DNA of 8,511 nucleotides from an uncultured Collinsella sp. (GTDB lineage Bacteria; Actinomycetota; Coriobacteriia; Coriobacteriales; Coriobacteriaceae), in assembly GCA_900764025.1 (NCBI GenBank), contig CAAFMM010000195.1:1-8511 (forward strand). Direction: 5' to 3'. A program made the translations under genes and the position numbers. The notes under the pieces were generated by a model. The model was not told the origin of the DNA. It ran no database searches and saw only the letters and a list, made by a program, of their open reading frames with translations. Shown here in pieces: positions 1 to 6,424 of the stretch; position 1 is the first letter of the stretch; each line of letters opens with the position of its first letter.

Positions 1-81
1 GCCCTTGAAGTTGAACGTCAGATTGTCCAAATGCGGCCCGCGCAGCGTCGAGCGGGTCCGCGGTTTGGTAAAACCCCGTAA
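1..81. other. Unassigned left edge with a GC-rich hairpin
   Basis: This stretch lies downstream of tyrS and is cut by the window edge. It contains a GC-rich inverted repeat at 33-41 and 52-61 (9 bp pairing with one bulged T, 10-nt loop). A smaller GGTTT/AAACC stem with a GGTA loop lies at 62-75, about 7 nt past the tyrS stop on the minus strand. Neither is followed by a clear T-run, so calling either one an intrinsic terminator is not secure. Two plus-strand frames stay open from base 1 to stops at 79-81 and 83-85, so the 3' end of a convergent plus-strand gene is possible. About 26 codons are too few to recognise a family. Confidence 0.3.
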
Positions 82-1293
82 CTAAATGAGCTTAAAGCCC
101 TTGCGCTTGCCCACAGAAAGGGTATCGCCCAGCTTGAGGGCGCTGGGATCGATGTTATAGCTCTTGGGAGCCACGGCCTTGCCGTTGATCTTGACGCCGC
201 CGCCGTCGATATCGCGACGAGCCTGGCCGGCGCTCGCCGAAAGGCCCAAGTCCTTGAGCAGGCCGGCGAGGTAGATCTGGCCCTCGTCGTTGACGGTCAG
301 CTCAACGTGCTTCTCGGGGAAGTCGGCGAGCTGGCCCTCCTTGAACACACGGTCGAACTCGGCCTGAGCCTCGTCGCCGGCACCGGCGCCATGGTAGGTG
401 TCGCACAGGTCGCGGCCCAGAGCGCGCTTGAGCTCATAGGGATCGGCAGAGCCGTCGGCCAGAGCAGCGTCGATCTTGTCGACCTCGGCCGGGGTGAGCG
501 AGCTCGCCAGGCGGTAGTACTTGCCGATCATCTCATCGGGGATGGACATGGTCTTGCCGAACATATCCTTGGGCGCGTCGGTCAGGCCGATGTAGTTGCC
601 ATAGGACTTGGACATCTTGCGCACGCCGTCGGTACCCTCGAGCAGCGGCATGGTGAGCGCAATCTGCGGCTCCATGCCCATCTTCTCCATAAGCTCGCGG
701 CCGGCGAGCAGGTTGAAGAGCTGGTCGGTGCCGCCCATCTCCACGTCGGCCTTGATCTGCACGGAGTCGAAAGCCTGCATCACGGGATACAGGAACTCGT
801 GCAGGGCGATCGGCGTCTGAGACTGATAGCGCTTGGTAAAGTCATCGCGCTCAAGAATGCGGGCGACGGTGAACTTGGAGCACACCTGCAGCAGACCGGC
901 CAGGTCCATCGAAAGGATCCAGTCACCGTTGTGCACGATGGTGGTCTTCTCGGGATCCAGGATCTTCATGGCCTGGCTCACGTAGGTCTCGGCGTTGGCC
1001 TCGATCTGCTCCTGCGAAAGCTGCGGACGGGTGGAATTCTTGCCCGAAGGGTCGCCAATCAACGCGGTACCGTTGCCGATGATGAGGGTGACGTTGTGGC
1101 CCAGGTCCTGGAACTGACGCATCTTGCGCAGCGGCACGGCGTGGCCCAGGTGCAGGTCGGGGCTGGTGGGGTCGACGCCGAGCTTGATGTTGAGGGGCTC
1201 GCCCTTCTCAAGCTTCTTGCGAAGGTCGGCCTCGGGAACGATCTGCGCGGCGCCCGAGGTGATGATACGCATTTGCTCGTCAACAGACAGCAT
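82..1293 (-). CDS. tyrS: Tyrosyl-tRNA synthetase (TyrZ-like, KMSKS type)
   Basis: This enzyme charges tRNA-Tyr with tyrosine using ATP, in the cytoplasm. The 403-residue protein shows the class I Rossmann signatures. The HIGH-type motif is HLGH at residues 48-51, after the LGVDPTSPDL stretch. The KMSKS loop is at 226-230, within GVRKMSKSYGNYIGL. The tyrosine-pocket region around GGTDQ lies at 187-191. The C-terminal ~60 residues, with a QARRDIDGGGVKING segment, match an S4 RNA-binding domain. The exact KMSKS sequence places it in the TyrZ-like subgroup instead of the KFGKT subgroup typified by E. coli TyrS. Length is normal. The ATG is preceded by AAAAGGAGG (1301-1309), an excellent ribosome binding site. 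The gene lies 97 nt downstream of the U32 gene on the same strand and may be co-transcribed with it. The short leader leaves no room for a T-box. Confidence 0.97.
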   Translation of the reverse strand: MLSVDEQMRIITSGAAQIVPEADLRKKLEKGEPLNIKLGVDPTSPDLHLGHAVPLRKMRQFQDLGHNVTLIIGNGTALIGDPSGKNSTRPQLSQEQIEANAETYVSQAMKILDPEKTTIVHNGDWILSMDLAGLLQVCSKFTVARILERDDFTKRYQSQTPIALHEFLYPVMQAFDSVQIKADVEMGGTDQLFNLLAGRELMEKMGMEPQIALTMPLLEGTDGVRKMSKSYGNYIGLTDAPKDMFGKTMSIPDEMIGKYYRLASSLTPAEVDKIDAALADGSADPYELKRALGRDLCDTYHGAGAGDEAQAEFDRVFKEGQLADFPEKHVELTVNDEGQIYLAGLLKDLGLSASAGQARRDIDGGGVKINGKAVAPKSYNIDPSALKLGDTLSVGKRKGFKLI

Positions 1294-1300
1294 TGGGTAT

Positions 1301-1309
1301 CCTCCTTTT
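1301..1309 (-). promoter_or_regulatory. Strong ribosome binding site of tyrS
   Basis: On the minus strand this reads AAAAGGAGG, ending 7 nt before the ATG at 1291-1293. It is close to a full anti-Shine-Dalgarno match and fixes the tyrS start. Confidence 0.85.
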
Positions 1310-1315
1310 GCTATA

Positions 1316-1340
1316 GCACCCTCGCCGAAAACGGCGGTGC
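1316..1340 (-). promoter_or_regulatory. Hairpin in the tyrS leader
   Basis: On the minus strand GCACCGCCG pairs with CGGC and GGTGC around a TTTT loop: 5 + 4 bp with a 3-nt bulge on the 3' side. The stem sits only 6 nt upstream of the purine-rich ribosome binding site. A small palindrome, TGCTATAGCA (1309-1318), overlaps its base. There is no T-run after the stem, so it is not a normal intrinsic terminator for the upstream U32 gene. It could influence tyrS translation or mRNA stability, which is inference. No T-box features (specifier loop, T-box bulge, terminator) are visible. Confidence 0.35.
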
Positions 1341-1389
1341 TGGAAGTCCATAAACTCTCTTATGATAACAAACTGACGCGACGCGGCAC

Positions 1390-3348
1390 CTACGACAGGA
1401 AAATCCTCGTCCTGCCGCATGCGTCAATGGCAATTGGCAGGCGCATGCCGTCGCGCTCGACCAAATATCGTGTTTGCTGACGGCGCGAGCAGTCACGACA
1501 ATGGACCTGTCCCGTCGCGTCGGTGGCGCAGACGCCCTCGGCGGTCAGCAGGCAGTGCTCGCACACCATAAGCTCGGGACGGTCGGCGTCGACCGGACCC
1601 AAGACGCCGGGTTCAGCAGCCAGTTCGGCAATACGCTCCGCATCATTGCCGAGCAACTCGGCCGGCAAGTACACCCGCCCCGCACCGAGTCCGCGCAGCC
1701 AGGTAAGCGTGGCCCGATTCGCGCAGAACACCGGCGCCGCCACGTCAAACGTCACGCCCAGCTCGCGAGCGATCACCACCTGTCCCAGGTTGCGGCAGAC
1801 GACGCGCCCGGCACGCTGCATCAGTGAGCGGGTCCGATCAGCGTCACCCGTGCGGCACACCTCGTCAAGCACCACAACGGCGTCGGACAAATCGAGTTCT
1901 CCGCGCGGGTCGGCATCCATCAGCTGCCAAGCAAAAACCATGCGAGTGGGAACCGCGCACTCCACCGACTCCGTCGACGCACCGCCATCCACCGCAACGT
2001 CCTCAAAAGGCAGCACCTCAACGGCATGCGCAACGGGCGCAATCGCATCCGCCTCGGCCCGCATGCGCTCTAACACCGCCGCCGTCTGATCCAACACGCC
2101 GGCGCTGCGAATCAGGTATACCTCGCAGCCCGTGCCCACCTTACGCTTGCAATGCACGACGACGCGCTCCCCCGCTGCGGCATCCACCGGGCAGGGCACC
2201 TGCGGCCAGCGCTTGGGCACATCGGGACGCGCGTCGACACCCGGATAGAACCGAATCTCGAGCGTGTCACCCGCCGCCACGGCGGCGTCGAACTCAACGG
2301 TCACCTCTTCGTGGCCCACAGCGACCAAGCGGCCCACGCGCACGCCCTGGTTAATTGCGCGCTCAAAGCTCATCAGCTCGGCACCCGAACGCCCTCGCAG
2401 GTACGCATCGGTAAACCCACGGTTAAACGACCTTCCCAGCTCGCGTTCAAGCTCTTCCACGGCACCGGGGTCCCACGCGTCGTCGCGCAGCATATCGAGC
2501 GCCCGGCGCCACACCCGCACCACATTGAATACGTAATCGGGGTTCTTCATGCGCCCCTCGATCTTGAGCGACGCCACGCCGGCATCTACAAGCTCGGGCA
2601 GATGCGCAATACCCAGATAGTCGCGCGGGCACAACAGGCGATCTCCCTCGACGGCGACAACGCTCTGCCCCACCTCGTCCACCAGGTCGTACGCCAGACG
2701 GCACGGCTGCGTGCAGTCGCCGCGCATCGCCGAGCGCCCACGCCGCAGTGCCGAGAACTCGCACGCCCCCGAATAGCCGATGCAAATCGCACCGTGGCAG
2801 AATACCTCGATGGGCACACCGGTAGCGCAGAGCGTCGCAATCTCTGCCACGGTCAGCTCGCGCGCCGTCGTCACGCGCTCGACCCCCAGCTCGTCAGCCG
2901 CCAAACGCACGGCGCCCTTGCTATGGACGCCCGCTTGGGTGGACAGATGAATCTCGACCCCCGGAATTGCCGCATGCAGCGCGCAGGCCAACCCGGCATC
3001 GGCCACAATCAGAGCATCGGCGCCCAGCTCCAGTGCATGAGCTCCCAGCGCCACCGCATCGGACAGCTCATCGTCGAACACGAACACGTTGAGCGTCACG
3101 TACACGCGCACGCCATGGGCATGCGCCACGGCGCAGCCGCGCGCAAACTCGTCATCCGTAAAGCCATGCGCGCTCACGCGGGCGTTAAAGCCGCCCAACC
3201 CCGCATAGATGGCATCGGCACCCGCGGCGATGGCCGCAAGCATCTGGTCGAGCCCGCCCGCCGGCGCCAGCAGCTCGGGCAGCGCCGCACCGGCAGCATC
3301 CAATCCAGTCTCGTATTGTCCGCTCGGCCCCATCGCCCGAATCGCCAT
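1390..3348 (-). CDS. U32-family 'peptidase', probable Fe-S RNA-hydroxylation enzyme (RlhA-like)
   Basis: This is a member of the U32 peptidase (collagenase-like) family. Several members (E. coli RlhA and TrhP; UbiU/UbiV in quinone synthesis) carry a [4Fe-4S] cluster and support hydroxylation of RNA or ubiquinone precursors instead of proteolysis. The 652-residue product starts with the typical ELLAPAGG...AGADAIYAG segment (about 25-49). The U32 signature runs from E181 to S199 (EVFCHGAICIGYSGACEFS). Cys189, Cys196, Cys212 and Cys216 are the expected cluster ligands, and an ASLKIEGRMK motif follows at about 259-268. The C-terminus has a Cys-rich module (Cys596, 599, 607, 617, 620, 644) ending in a conserved-looking C-G-R-x-R-I-F segment. 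The length equals that of RlhA-type proteins. I chose the ATG at 3346-3348 because TAAGGAG lies 7 nt upstream. An in-frame ATG at 3373-3375 would add nine residues but has a weak site. The substrate is not determinable from the sequence. Confidence 0.88.
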   Translation of the reverse strand: MAIRAMGPSGQYETGLDAAGAALPELLAPAGGLDQMLAAIAAGADAIYAGLGGFNARVSAHGFTDDEFARGCAVAHAHGVRVYVTLNVFVFDDELSDAVALGAHALELGADALIVADAGLACALHAAIPGVEIHLSTQAGVHSKGAVRLAADELGVERVTTARELTVAEIATLCATGVPIEVFCHGAICIGYSGACEFSALRRGRSAMRGDCTQPCRLAYDLVDEVGQSVVAVEGDRLLCPRDYLGIAHLPELVDAGVASLKIEGRMKNPDYVFNVVRVWRRALDMLRDDAWDPGAVEELERELGRSFNRGFTDAYLRGRSGAELMSFERAINQGVRVGRLVAVGHEEVTVEFDAAVAAGDTLEIRFYPGVDARPDVPKRWPQVPCPVDAAAGERVVVHCKRKVGTGCEVYLIRSAGVLDQTAAVLERMRAEADAIAPVAHAVEVLPFEDVAVDGGASTESVECAVPTRMVFAWQLMDADPRGELDLSDAVVVLDEVCRTGDADRTRSLMQRAGRVVCRNLGQVVIARELGVTFDVAAPVFCANRATLTWLRGLGAGRVYLPAELLGNDAERIAELAAEPGVLGPVDADRPELMVCEHCLLTAEGVCATDATGQVHCRDCSRRQQTRYLVERDGMRLPIAIDACGRTRIFLS

Positions 3349-3355
3349 CGGCAAA

Positions 3356-3362
3356 CTCCTTA
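3356..3362 (-). promoter_or_regulatory. Ribosome binding site that sets the U32 gene start
   Basis: It reads TAAGGAG on the minus strand, 7 nt before the ATG at 3346-3348. It favours this start over the in-frame ATG at 3373-3375, whose upstream sequence (CAGAGTGA) is a poor match. Confidence 0.75.
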
Positions 3363-3498
3363 CCAAGGTATGCATTCACTCTGAAAAATGCCGTCTTCCA
3401 GCATACACGAGGCCTCGCGCGCCCCGTTTGGTTTATCGTGTAATAACTTATGTTCATCCTGCCTCGACGGCACATCTACCGTCCGGCACGACATACCT
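3363..3498. promoter_or_regulatory. Divergent promoter region between the U32 and PBP genes
   Basis: The two genes diverge, so both promoters should lie here. The stretch at about 3427-3455 is locally AT-rich. For the PBP, TTGGTT (3428-3433) and TATGTT (3449-3454) are candidate -35 and -10 boxes, but the spacing is only 15 nt. For the U32 gene, a TGTATGCT extended -10-like element appears on the minus strand (about 3400-3407) without a clear -35 box. Boxes were assigned by eye and are weak; only the regional call is reasonably safe. Confidence 0.4.
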
Positions 3499-3503
3499 GG
3501 AGG
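3499..3503 (+). promoter_or_regulatory. Ribosome binding site that sets the PBP start
   Basis: GGAGG is followed by a 7-nt AT-rich spacer and the ATG at 3511. The longer open frame starting at 3388 has no comparable site and would put 41 residues of non-signal-like sequence before the membrane anchor. Confidence 0.8.
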
Positions 3504-3510
3504 TCAATAT

Positions 3511-5709
3511 ATGGGTCCTCGCCAACGACAGGGACGCAGCCGTTCAAAGACGCATGCCCTGCCCATAATCCTGCTCTCGTTTTTGGGCTTTCTGCTGATT
3601 GCGGGCGTGGCGTTTGGCATCGGCATGGTCGGCAACGTCAACCGCTGGCTGTCCGATCTGCCCGACTACACCGACGCCAACGCGTATCTGGTGAGCGAGC
3701 CCACCGAGATCGTCGACTGCAACGGCAACAAGATCGCGAGTTTCTACACGCAAAACCGCAAGTCCATCACCAAGGACGAGGTCTCCCCCTACGTGCTGCA
3801 GGGCACCGTTGACGTCGAGGATGAGCGCTTCTACGAGCACGGCGGTATCGACCTGTGGGGTATCGCGCGCGCTGCGGTGGCAACCCTCGGCGGCGGGCAC
3901 GAAGGCGCCTCGACTATCACCCAGCAGCTGGTGCGCAACACCATCCTGCAGGAGGAGCAGTTCGACTCGACCATCGAGCGTAAGGTGCGCGAGGCCTACA
4001 TCGCCGTCAAGATGGAGGACATGTACTCCAAAGACGAGATCCTCATGATGTACCTCAACACCATCTATTACGGCCACGGCGCCTACGGCATCGAGGCCGC
4101 AGCCGAGACCTATCTGTCCAAGAGCGCCGCCGACCTCACCCTGAGCGAGGCCGCGCTGCTCATCGGCCTTCCCAACTCGCCCTCGCAGTACGACCCCACG
4201 GTCAACCCCGACCTGGCGCTGTCCCGTCGCAACAAGGTCCTTGACAACATGTTGCGCCTGGGCCATATCACGCAGGAGGAGCACGATGCCGCACAGGCCG
4301 AGCCCATCACCCTCAACGTGACCGAAATCTCGGGCAGCGGCGTCGACGTATACTCGCAGCCCTACTTTGTCGCCTATGTTAAGCAGCTGCTGGAGCAGGA
4401 GTTCTCGACCGACGTGCTCTTTAAGGGCGGCTTGACCGTCAAGACCACCATCGACCCCACGATGCAGCAGGTGGCAGAGAATGCCGTCCGCGAGCAGCTC
4501 GACACGCTCTCGCTCGACGGCCTGGACATGGGCATGGTCGTCGTCGACCCCAAGACCGGCTACATCAAGTGCATGGTGGGCGGCTACGACTACAACGCCG
4601 ACGAGAACCATGTGAACCACGCTACGGCGAAGCGCCCCGTCGGCTCCACCTTTAAGGCCTTTACGCTGGCAACTGCCATCCAAAACGGCATGAACCCCAA
4701 CGTCACCCTCAACTGCAACTCGCCGCTCAAGGCCAAGGGCACCACGACCGAGGTCCAAAACTACGCCAACCATAGCTATGGCAACATCACGCTTAAGCAG
4801 GCGACGGCATACTCCTCCAATACCGGTTACATCCAGGTGGCGGAAGCCGTCGGCAACAGCAAGATCATCTCGCTCGTCAAAAAGCTCGGCATCGATCCCG
4901 CCAAGGACAACATCGAGGACGTTCCCGTCATGACGCTCGGCACCGGCTCGATCTCGCCGCTCGAGATGGCCGCCGCCTACGCGACGTTTGCCAACGGCGG
5001 CTACTATCGCCAGCCGATCGCCATCACCGAGATTGACTCTCGTACCGGTTCGGTGCTGTACCAGCACACGGACAATCCCTCACAGGTGCTTACCGAGGGC
5101 GAGGCCGCCGCGGTCACCGATGTTCTGTCCGGCGTCATGCAGGGCGGCGGTACGGGTGCTGCCGGTGCCCTGAGCGTCAACCAGCCCTATGCCGGCAAGA
5201 CGGGCACCACCGACAACACCACCAACCTGTGGTTCTGCGGCTATACCCCGCAGCTGGCGTGCGCCCTGTGGACCGGCTATTCCGCGGGCGAGATCCCCAT
5301 CCAAAAATACGGCACAGACCTGCTGGGCGACAGCACCAACCTGCCTGTCTTTAAGCGGTTTATGAACACCGTTCTGACCGGTACCGAGCGCGAGGAGTTT
5401 GCGACCGGAACGGCGCCCACCTACAAGAACAACAGCGTCTGGAAGTTCTACGGCACCAACAACTCCAAGAAGACGGAGAACGACGACAAGGACGAGAACG
5501 AGGACGAAGAGGAAACCACCACAACGACTACCACGACGACCACGACCACCGAGACCACGGGCGGCGACACCACCGGCGGCACCGGTACGACCGGTGGCTC
5601 GACGGGCGGCTCCACTGGTGGTTCGACCGGCGGCGATGGCGGCACGCCCACGCCCACGCCTACGCCCACTCCCGACCCCTCGCCCACGCCTGACGATACT
5701 GTTGGCTAG
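3511..5709 (+). CDS. Class A penicillin-binding protein (GT51 glycosyltransferase + transpeptidase)
   Basis: This bifunctional enzyme polymerises lipid II into glycan strands and cross-links the stem peptides outside the membrane. From the chosen ATG it has 732 residues. A basic cytoplasmic head (1-17) is followed by one membrane segment (about 19-41). In the GT51 domain, the motif VEDERFYEHGG contains catalytic Glu103, GASTITQQLVRN lies at 132-143, and an RKxxE box at 157-161 contains Glu161. The transpeptidase domain has SxxK at Ser379-Lys382 (GSTFK), SxN at Ser435-Asn437 and KTGT at 563-566. All catalytic residues are present, so both activities are expected. After about residue 650 the chain becomes low complexity: an acidic Asp/Glu/Lys stretch, twelve consecutive Thr (669-680), Thr/Ser-Gly-Gly repeats, then Pro-Thr repeats (712-721). 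This tail probably crosses or contacts the wall. The gene stands alone on its strand and ends in a strong terminator. Confidence 0.96.
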   Translation: MGPRQRQGRSRSKTHALPIILLSFLGFLLIAGVAFGIGMVGNVNRWLSDLPDYTDANAYLVSEPTEIVDCNGNKIASFYTQNRKSITKDEVSPYVLQGTVDVEDERFYEHGGIDLWGIARAAVATLGGGHEGASTITQQLVRNTILQEEQFDSTIERKVREAYIAVKMEDMYSKDEILMMYLNTIYYGHGAYGIEAAAETYLSKSAADLTLSEAALLIGLPNSPSQYDPTVNPDLALSRRNKVLDNMLRLGHITQEEHDAAQAEPITLNVTEISGSGVDVYSQPYFVAYVKQLLEQEFSTDVLFKGGLTVKTTIDPTMQQVAENAVREQLDTLSLDGLDMGMVVVDPKTGYIKCMVGGYDYNADENHVNHATAKRPVGSTFKAFTLATAIQNGMNPNVTLNCNSPLKAKGTTTEVQNYANHSYGNITLKQATAYSSNTGYIQVAEAVGNSKIISLVKKLGIDPAKDNIEDVPVMTLGTGSISPLEMAAAYATFANGGYYRQPIAITEIDSRTGSVLYQHTDNPSQVLTEGEAAAVTDVLSGVMQGGGTGAAGALSVNQPYAGKTGTTDNTTNLWFCGYTPQLACALWTGYSAGEIPIQKYGTDLLGDSTNLPVFKRFMNTVLTGTEREEFATGTAPTYKNNSVWKFYGTNNSKKTENDDKDENEDEEETTTTTTTTTTTTETTGGDTTGGTGTTGGSTGGSTGGSTGGDGGTPTPTPTPTPDPSPTPDDTVG
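5515..5697 (+). repeat. Low-complexity codon repeats coding the PBP tail
   Basis: The DNA is a run of ACN threonine codons (12 in a row), then repeated Thr/Ser-Gly-Gly codons (three STGG units), then CCCACG-like Pro-Thr hexamers. Threonine codons alternate among acc, aca, acg and act, so this is not a pure trinucleotide expansion, but slippage and length variation between strains are plausible. The acidic DNA segment just before it codes for Glu/Asp/Lys. Confidence 0.85.
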
Positions 5710-5732
5710 AAATTCATCCGGCCATTAGCAAC

Positions 5733-5773
5733 AAGGCCCCCGAGCAGCTTATTAAAGTGCTCGGGGGCCTTTT
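5733..5773 (+). terminator. Intrinsic terminator of the PBP gene
   Basis: A perfect 14-bp stem (AAGGCCCCCGAGCA at 5733-5746 with its complement at 5758-5771) encloses an 11-nt loop and runs into TTTT (5770-5773). It begins 24 nt after the PBP stop codon. The opposite strand has no T-run after the stem, so it should act mainly on plus-strand transcripts. Confidence 0.92.
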
Positions 5774-5819
5774 AGTTTAAAGCGACCTGGTGGACGGTCT
5801 TTATACCGGCAAACAATAT

Positions 5820-5849
5820 AGGGGGTACCGACCAACGTCGATACCCCCT
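5820..5849 (-). terminator. Probable intrinsic terminator of argR
   Basis: AGGGGGTA (5820-5827) pairs with TACCCCCT (5842-5849). After one mismatch, three more pairs close a 6-nt loop. Read on the minus strand, the stem lies about 49 nt beyond the argR stop and is followed by the T-rich TATATTGTTT. The plus-strand side is followed by TACAAG, so minus-strand function is more likely. It sits back to back with the PBP terminator, as expected between convergent genes. Confidence 0.65.
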
Positions 5850-5898
5850 TACAAGCCACCATGTCACGCACACAGTGCCGAGCGCACGACCCGCACGC

Positions 5899-6336
5899 CT
5901 ACTTGCGAGAATTGCTCAGCTTATTGATCAGCGCCTCAAGACGCTCGCCGTCCTCGGCCGTCTGGGCAATGACCAAAATCGTATCGTTGCCGGCAAGCGA
6001 GCCAAGCACATCGGGCAACTCTGCCGCATCAACGGCGGCGGCGATGCCGGAAGCCGTGCCAGGCTGAGCCTTGATCATAACCAGATTATCGGTACGCAGA
6101 ACGCCCGTAACGAGCTCGGAAACCATACGCTGCAGGTGCAGGTCCTCTGCCAGAACATAGATGCCCTCAGGGAGCTTACGCAGCCCCATATCGGCAATAT
6201 CGCGAGAGACAGTCGCCTGCGTGCAATCAAAGCCCATAGCGCGGAGCTCATCGACCAGCACGCGCTGCGTGCGGACGTCCTTATTGCGCACAATATCTCT
6301 AATGGCATCCTGGCGCCCATTGCGTTTTTTAGCCAT
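5899..6336 (-). CDS. argR: Arginine repressor ArgR
   Basis: ArgR is a hexameric transcription factor that uses L-arginine as co-repressor to control arginine biosynthesis and catabolism genes. The 145-residue product has the expected two domains. The N-terminal winged helix-turn-helix contains the recognition segment TQATVSRDIADMGL (39-52). The C-terminal oligomerisation and arginine-binding domain contains GTASGIAAAVDAAELPDVLG (93-112) and the effector motif GNDTILVI (116-123). In E. coli ArgR the matching motif has two aspartates (Asp128, Asp129) that contact arginine. Here the first is Asn117, the second Asp118. I chose the ATG at 6334-6336 because AGAGAGGG lies 5 nt upstream. An in-frame TTG at 6367-6369 would add 11 residues without a binding site. 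Length is slightly under the usual ~150. No arginine genes are adjacent in the window, so its targets are elsewhere. Confidence 0.95.
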   Translation of the reverse strand: MAKKRNGRQDAIRDIVRNKDVRTQRVLVDELRAMGFDCTQATVSRDIADMGLRKLPEGIYVLAEDLHLQRMVSELVTGVLRTDNLVMIKAQPGTASGIAAAVDAAELPDVLGSLAGNDTILVIAQTAEDGERLEALINKLSNSRK

Positions 6337-6341
6337 ACAAA

Positions 6342-6349
6342 CCCTCTCT
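6342..6349 (-). promoter_or_regulatory. Ribosome binding site of argR
   Basis: It reads AGAGAGGG on the minus strand, 5 nt from the ATG at 6334-6336. It is a moderate match, but better than anything in front of the upstream in-frame TTG. Confidence 0.6.
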
Positions 6350-6369
6350 CCAAAAGATGGCGGAGACAA

Positions 6370-6384
6370 TCAATCAGTGATTGA
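6370..6384. promoter_or_regulatory. Palindrome in the argR leader, possible operator
   Basis: TCAATCAGTGATTGA is a perfect 7-bp inverted repeat around one central base. It lies 33-48 nt upstream of the argR ATG, where an autoregulatory operator would be expected. Its half-sites (ATCA/TGAT) are arranged opposite to the classic ARG box (TGAAT...ATTCA), although a TGAAT half-site overlaps its right edge (6382-6386, written TTGAAT). Binding by ArgR or any other regulator is conjecture. Confidence 0.4.
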
Positions 6385-6412
6385 ATAGTTTAACGCTATT
6401 TGAAGGCTTTTG

Positions 6413-6418
6413 TGTATA
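6413..6418 (-). promoter_or_regulatory. Candidate -10 box of argR
   Basis: It reads TATACA on the minus strand, in the AT-rich gap before argR, and would give a leader of about 70 nt. No good -35 hexamer lies 16-18 nt upstream (AGAATT or GAATTG are poor), so this is a weak call. If right, the proximal arm of the inverted repeat at 6425-6462 falls between the -10 and -35 positions. Confidence 0.3.
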
Positions 6419-6424
6419 AGAACG

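Noticed and set aside
307..1353. Long plus-strand open frame (348 codons) across tyrS
   Set aside because: It lies antisense to a clear tyrS, has a Leu/Gly/Val/His-rich composition typical of the antisense of GC-rich genes, and matches no recognisable family.
1294..1389. T-box riboswitch in front of tyrS
   Set aside because: The gap is only 96 nt and shows no terminator or T-box consensus bulge, just a small hairpin.
2152..3384. Long plus-strand open frame (410 codons) across the U32 gene
   Set aside because: It is antisense to conserved U32 motifs. The His/Arg-rich composition is a shadow of GC-rich codons.
3388..3510. Forty-one extra N-terminal residues for the PBP
   Set aside because: There is no ribosome binding site before 3388, the added segment lies in the divergent promoter region, and the ATG at 3511 has GGAGG at ideal spacing.
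3544..5067. Minus-strand open frame of 507 codons across the PBP
   Set aside because: It is fully antisense to the catalytic GT51 and transpeptidase motifs, and the translated composition (Val/Gly/Asp/His-rich) looks like frame shadow.
6337..6369. Longer argR from a TTG at 6367-6369
   Set aside because: No Shine-Dalgarno sequence precedes it. The ATG at 6334-6336 gives a normal basic ArgR N-terminus.
6382..6405. Classic ARG box upstream of argR
   Set aside because: Only one TGAAT half-site fits well; the partner half at the proper spacing does not match ATTCA. I kept the palindrome at 6370-6384 as a weaker candidate instead.
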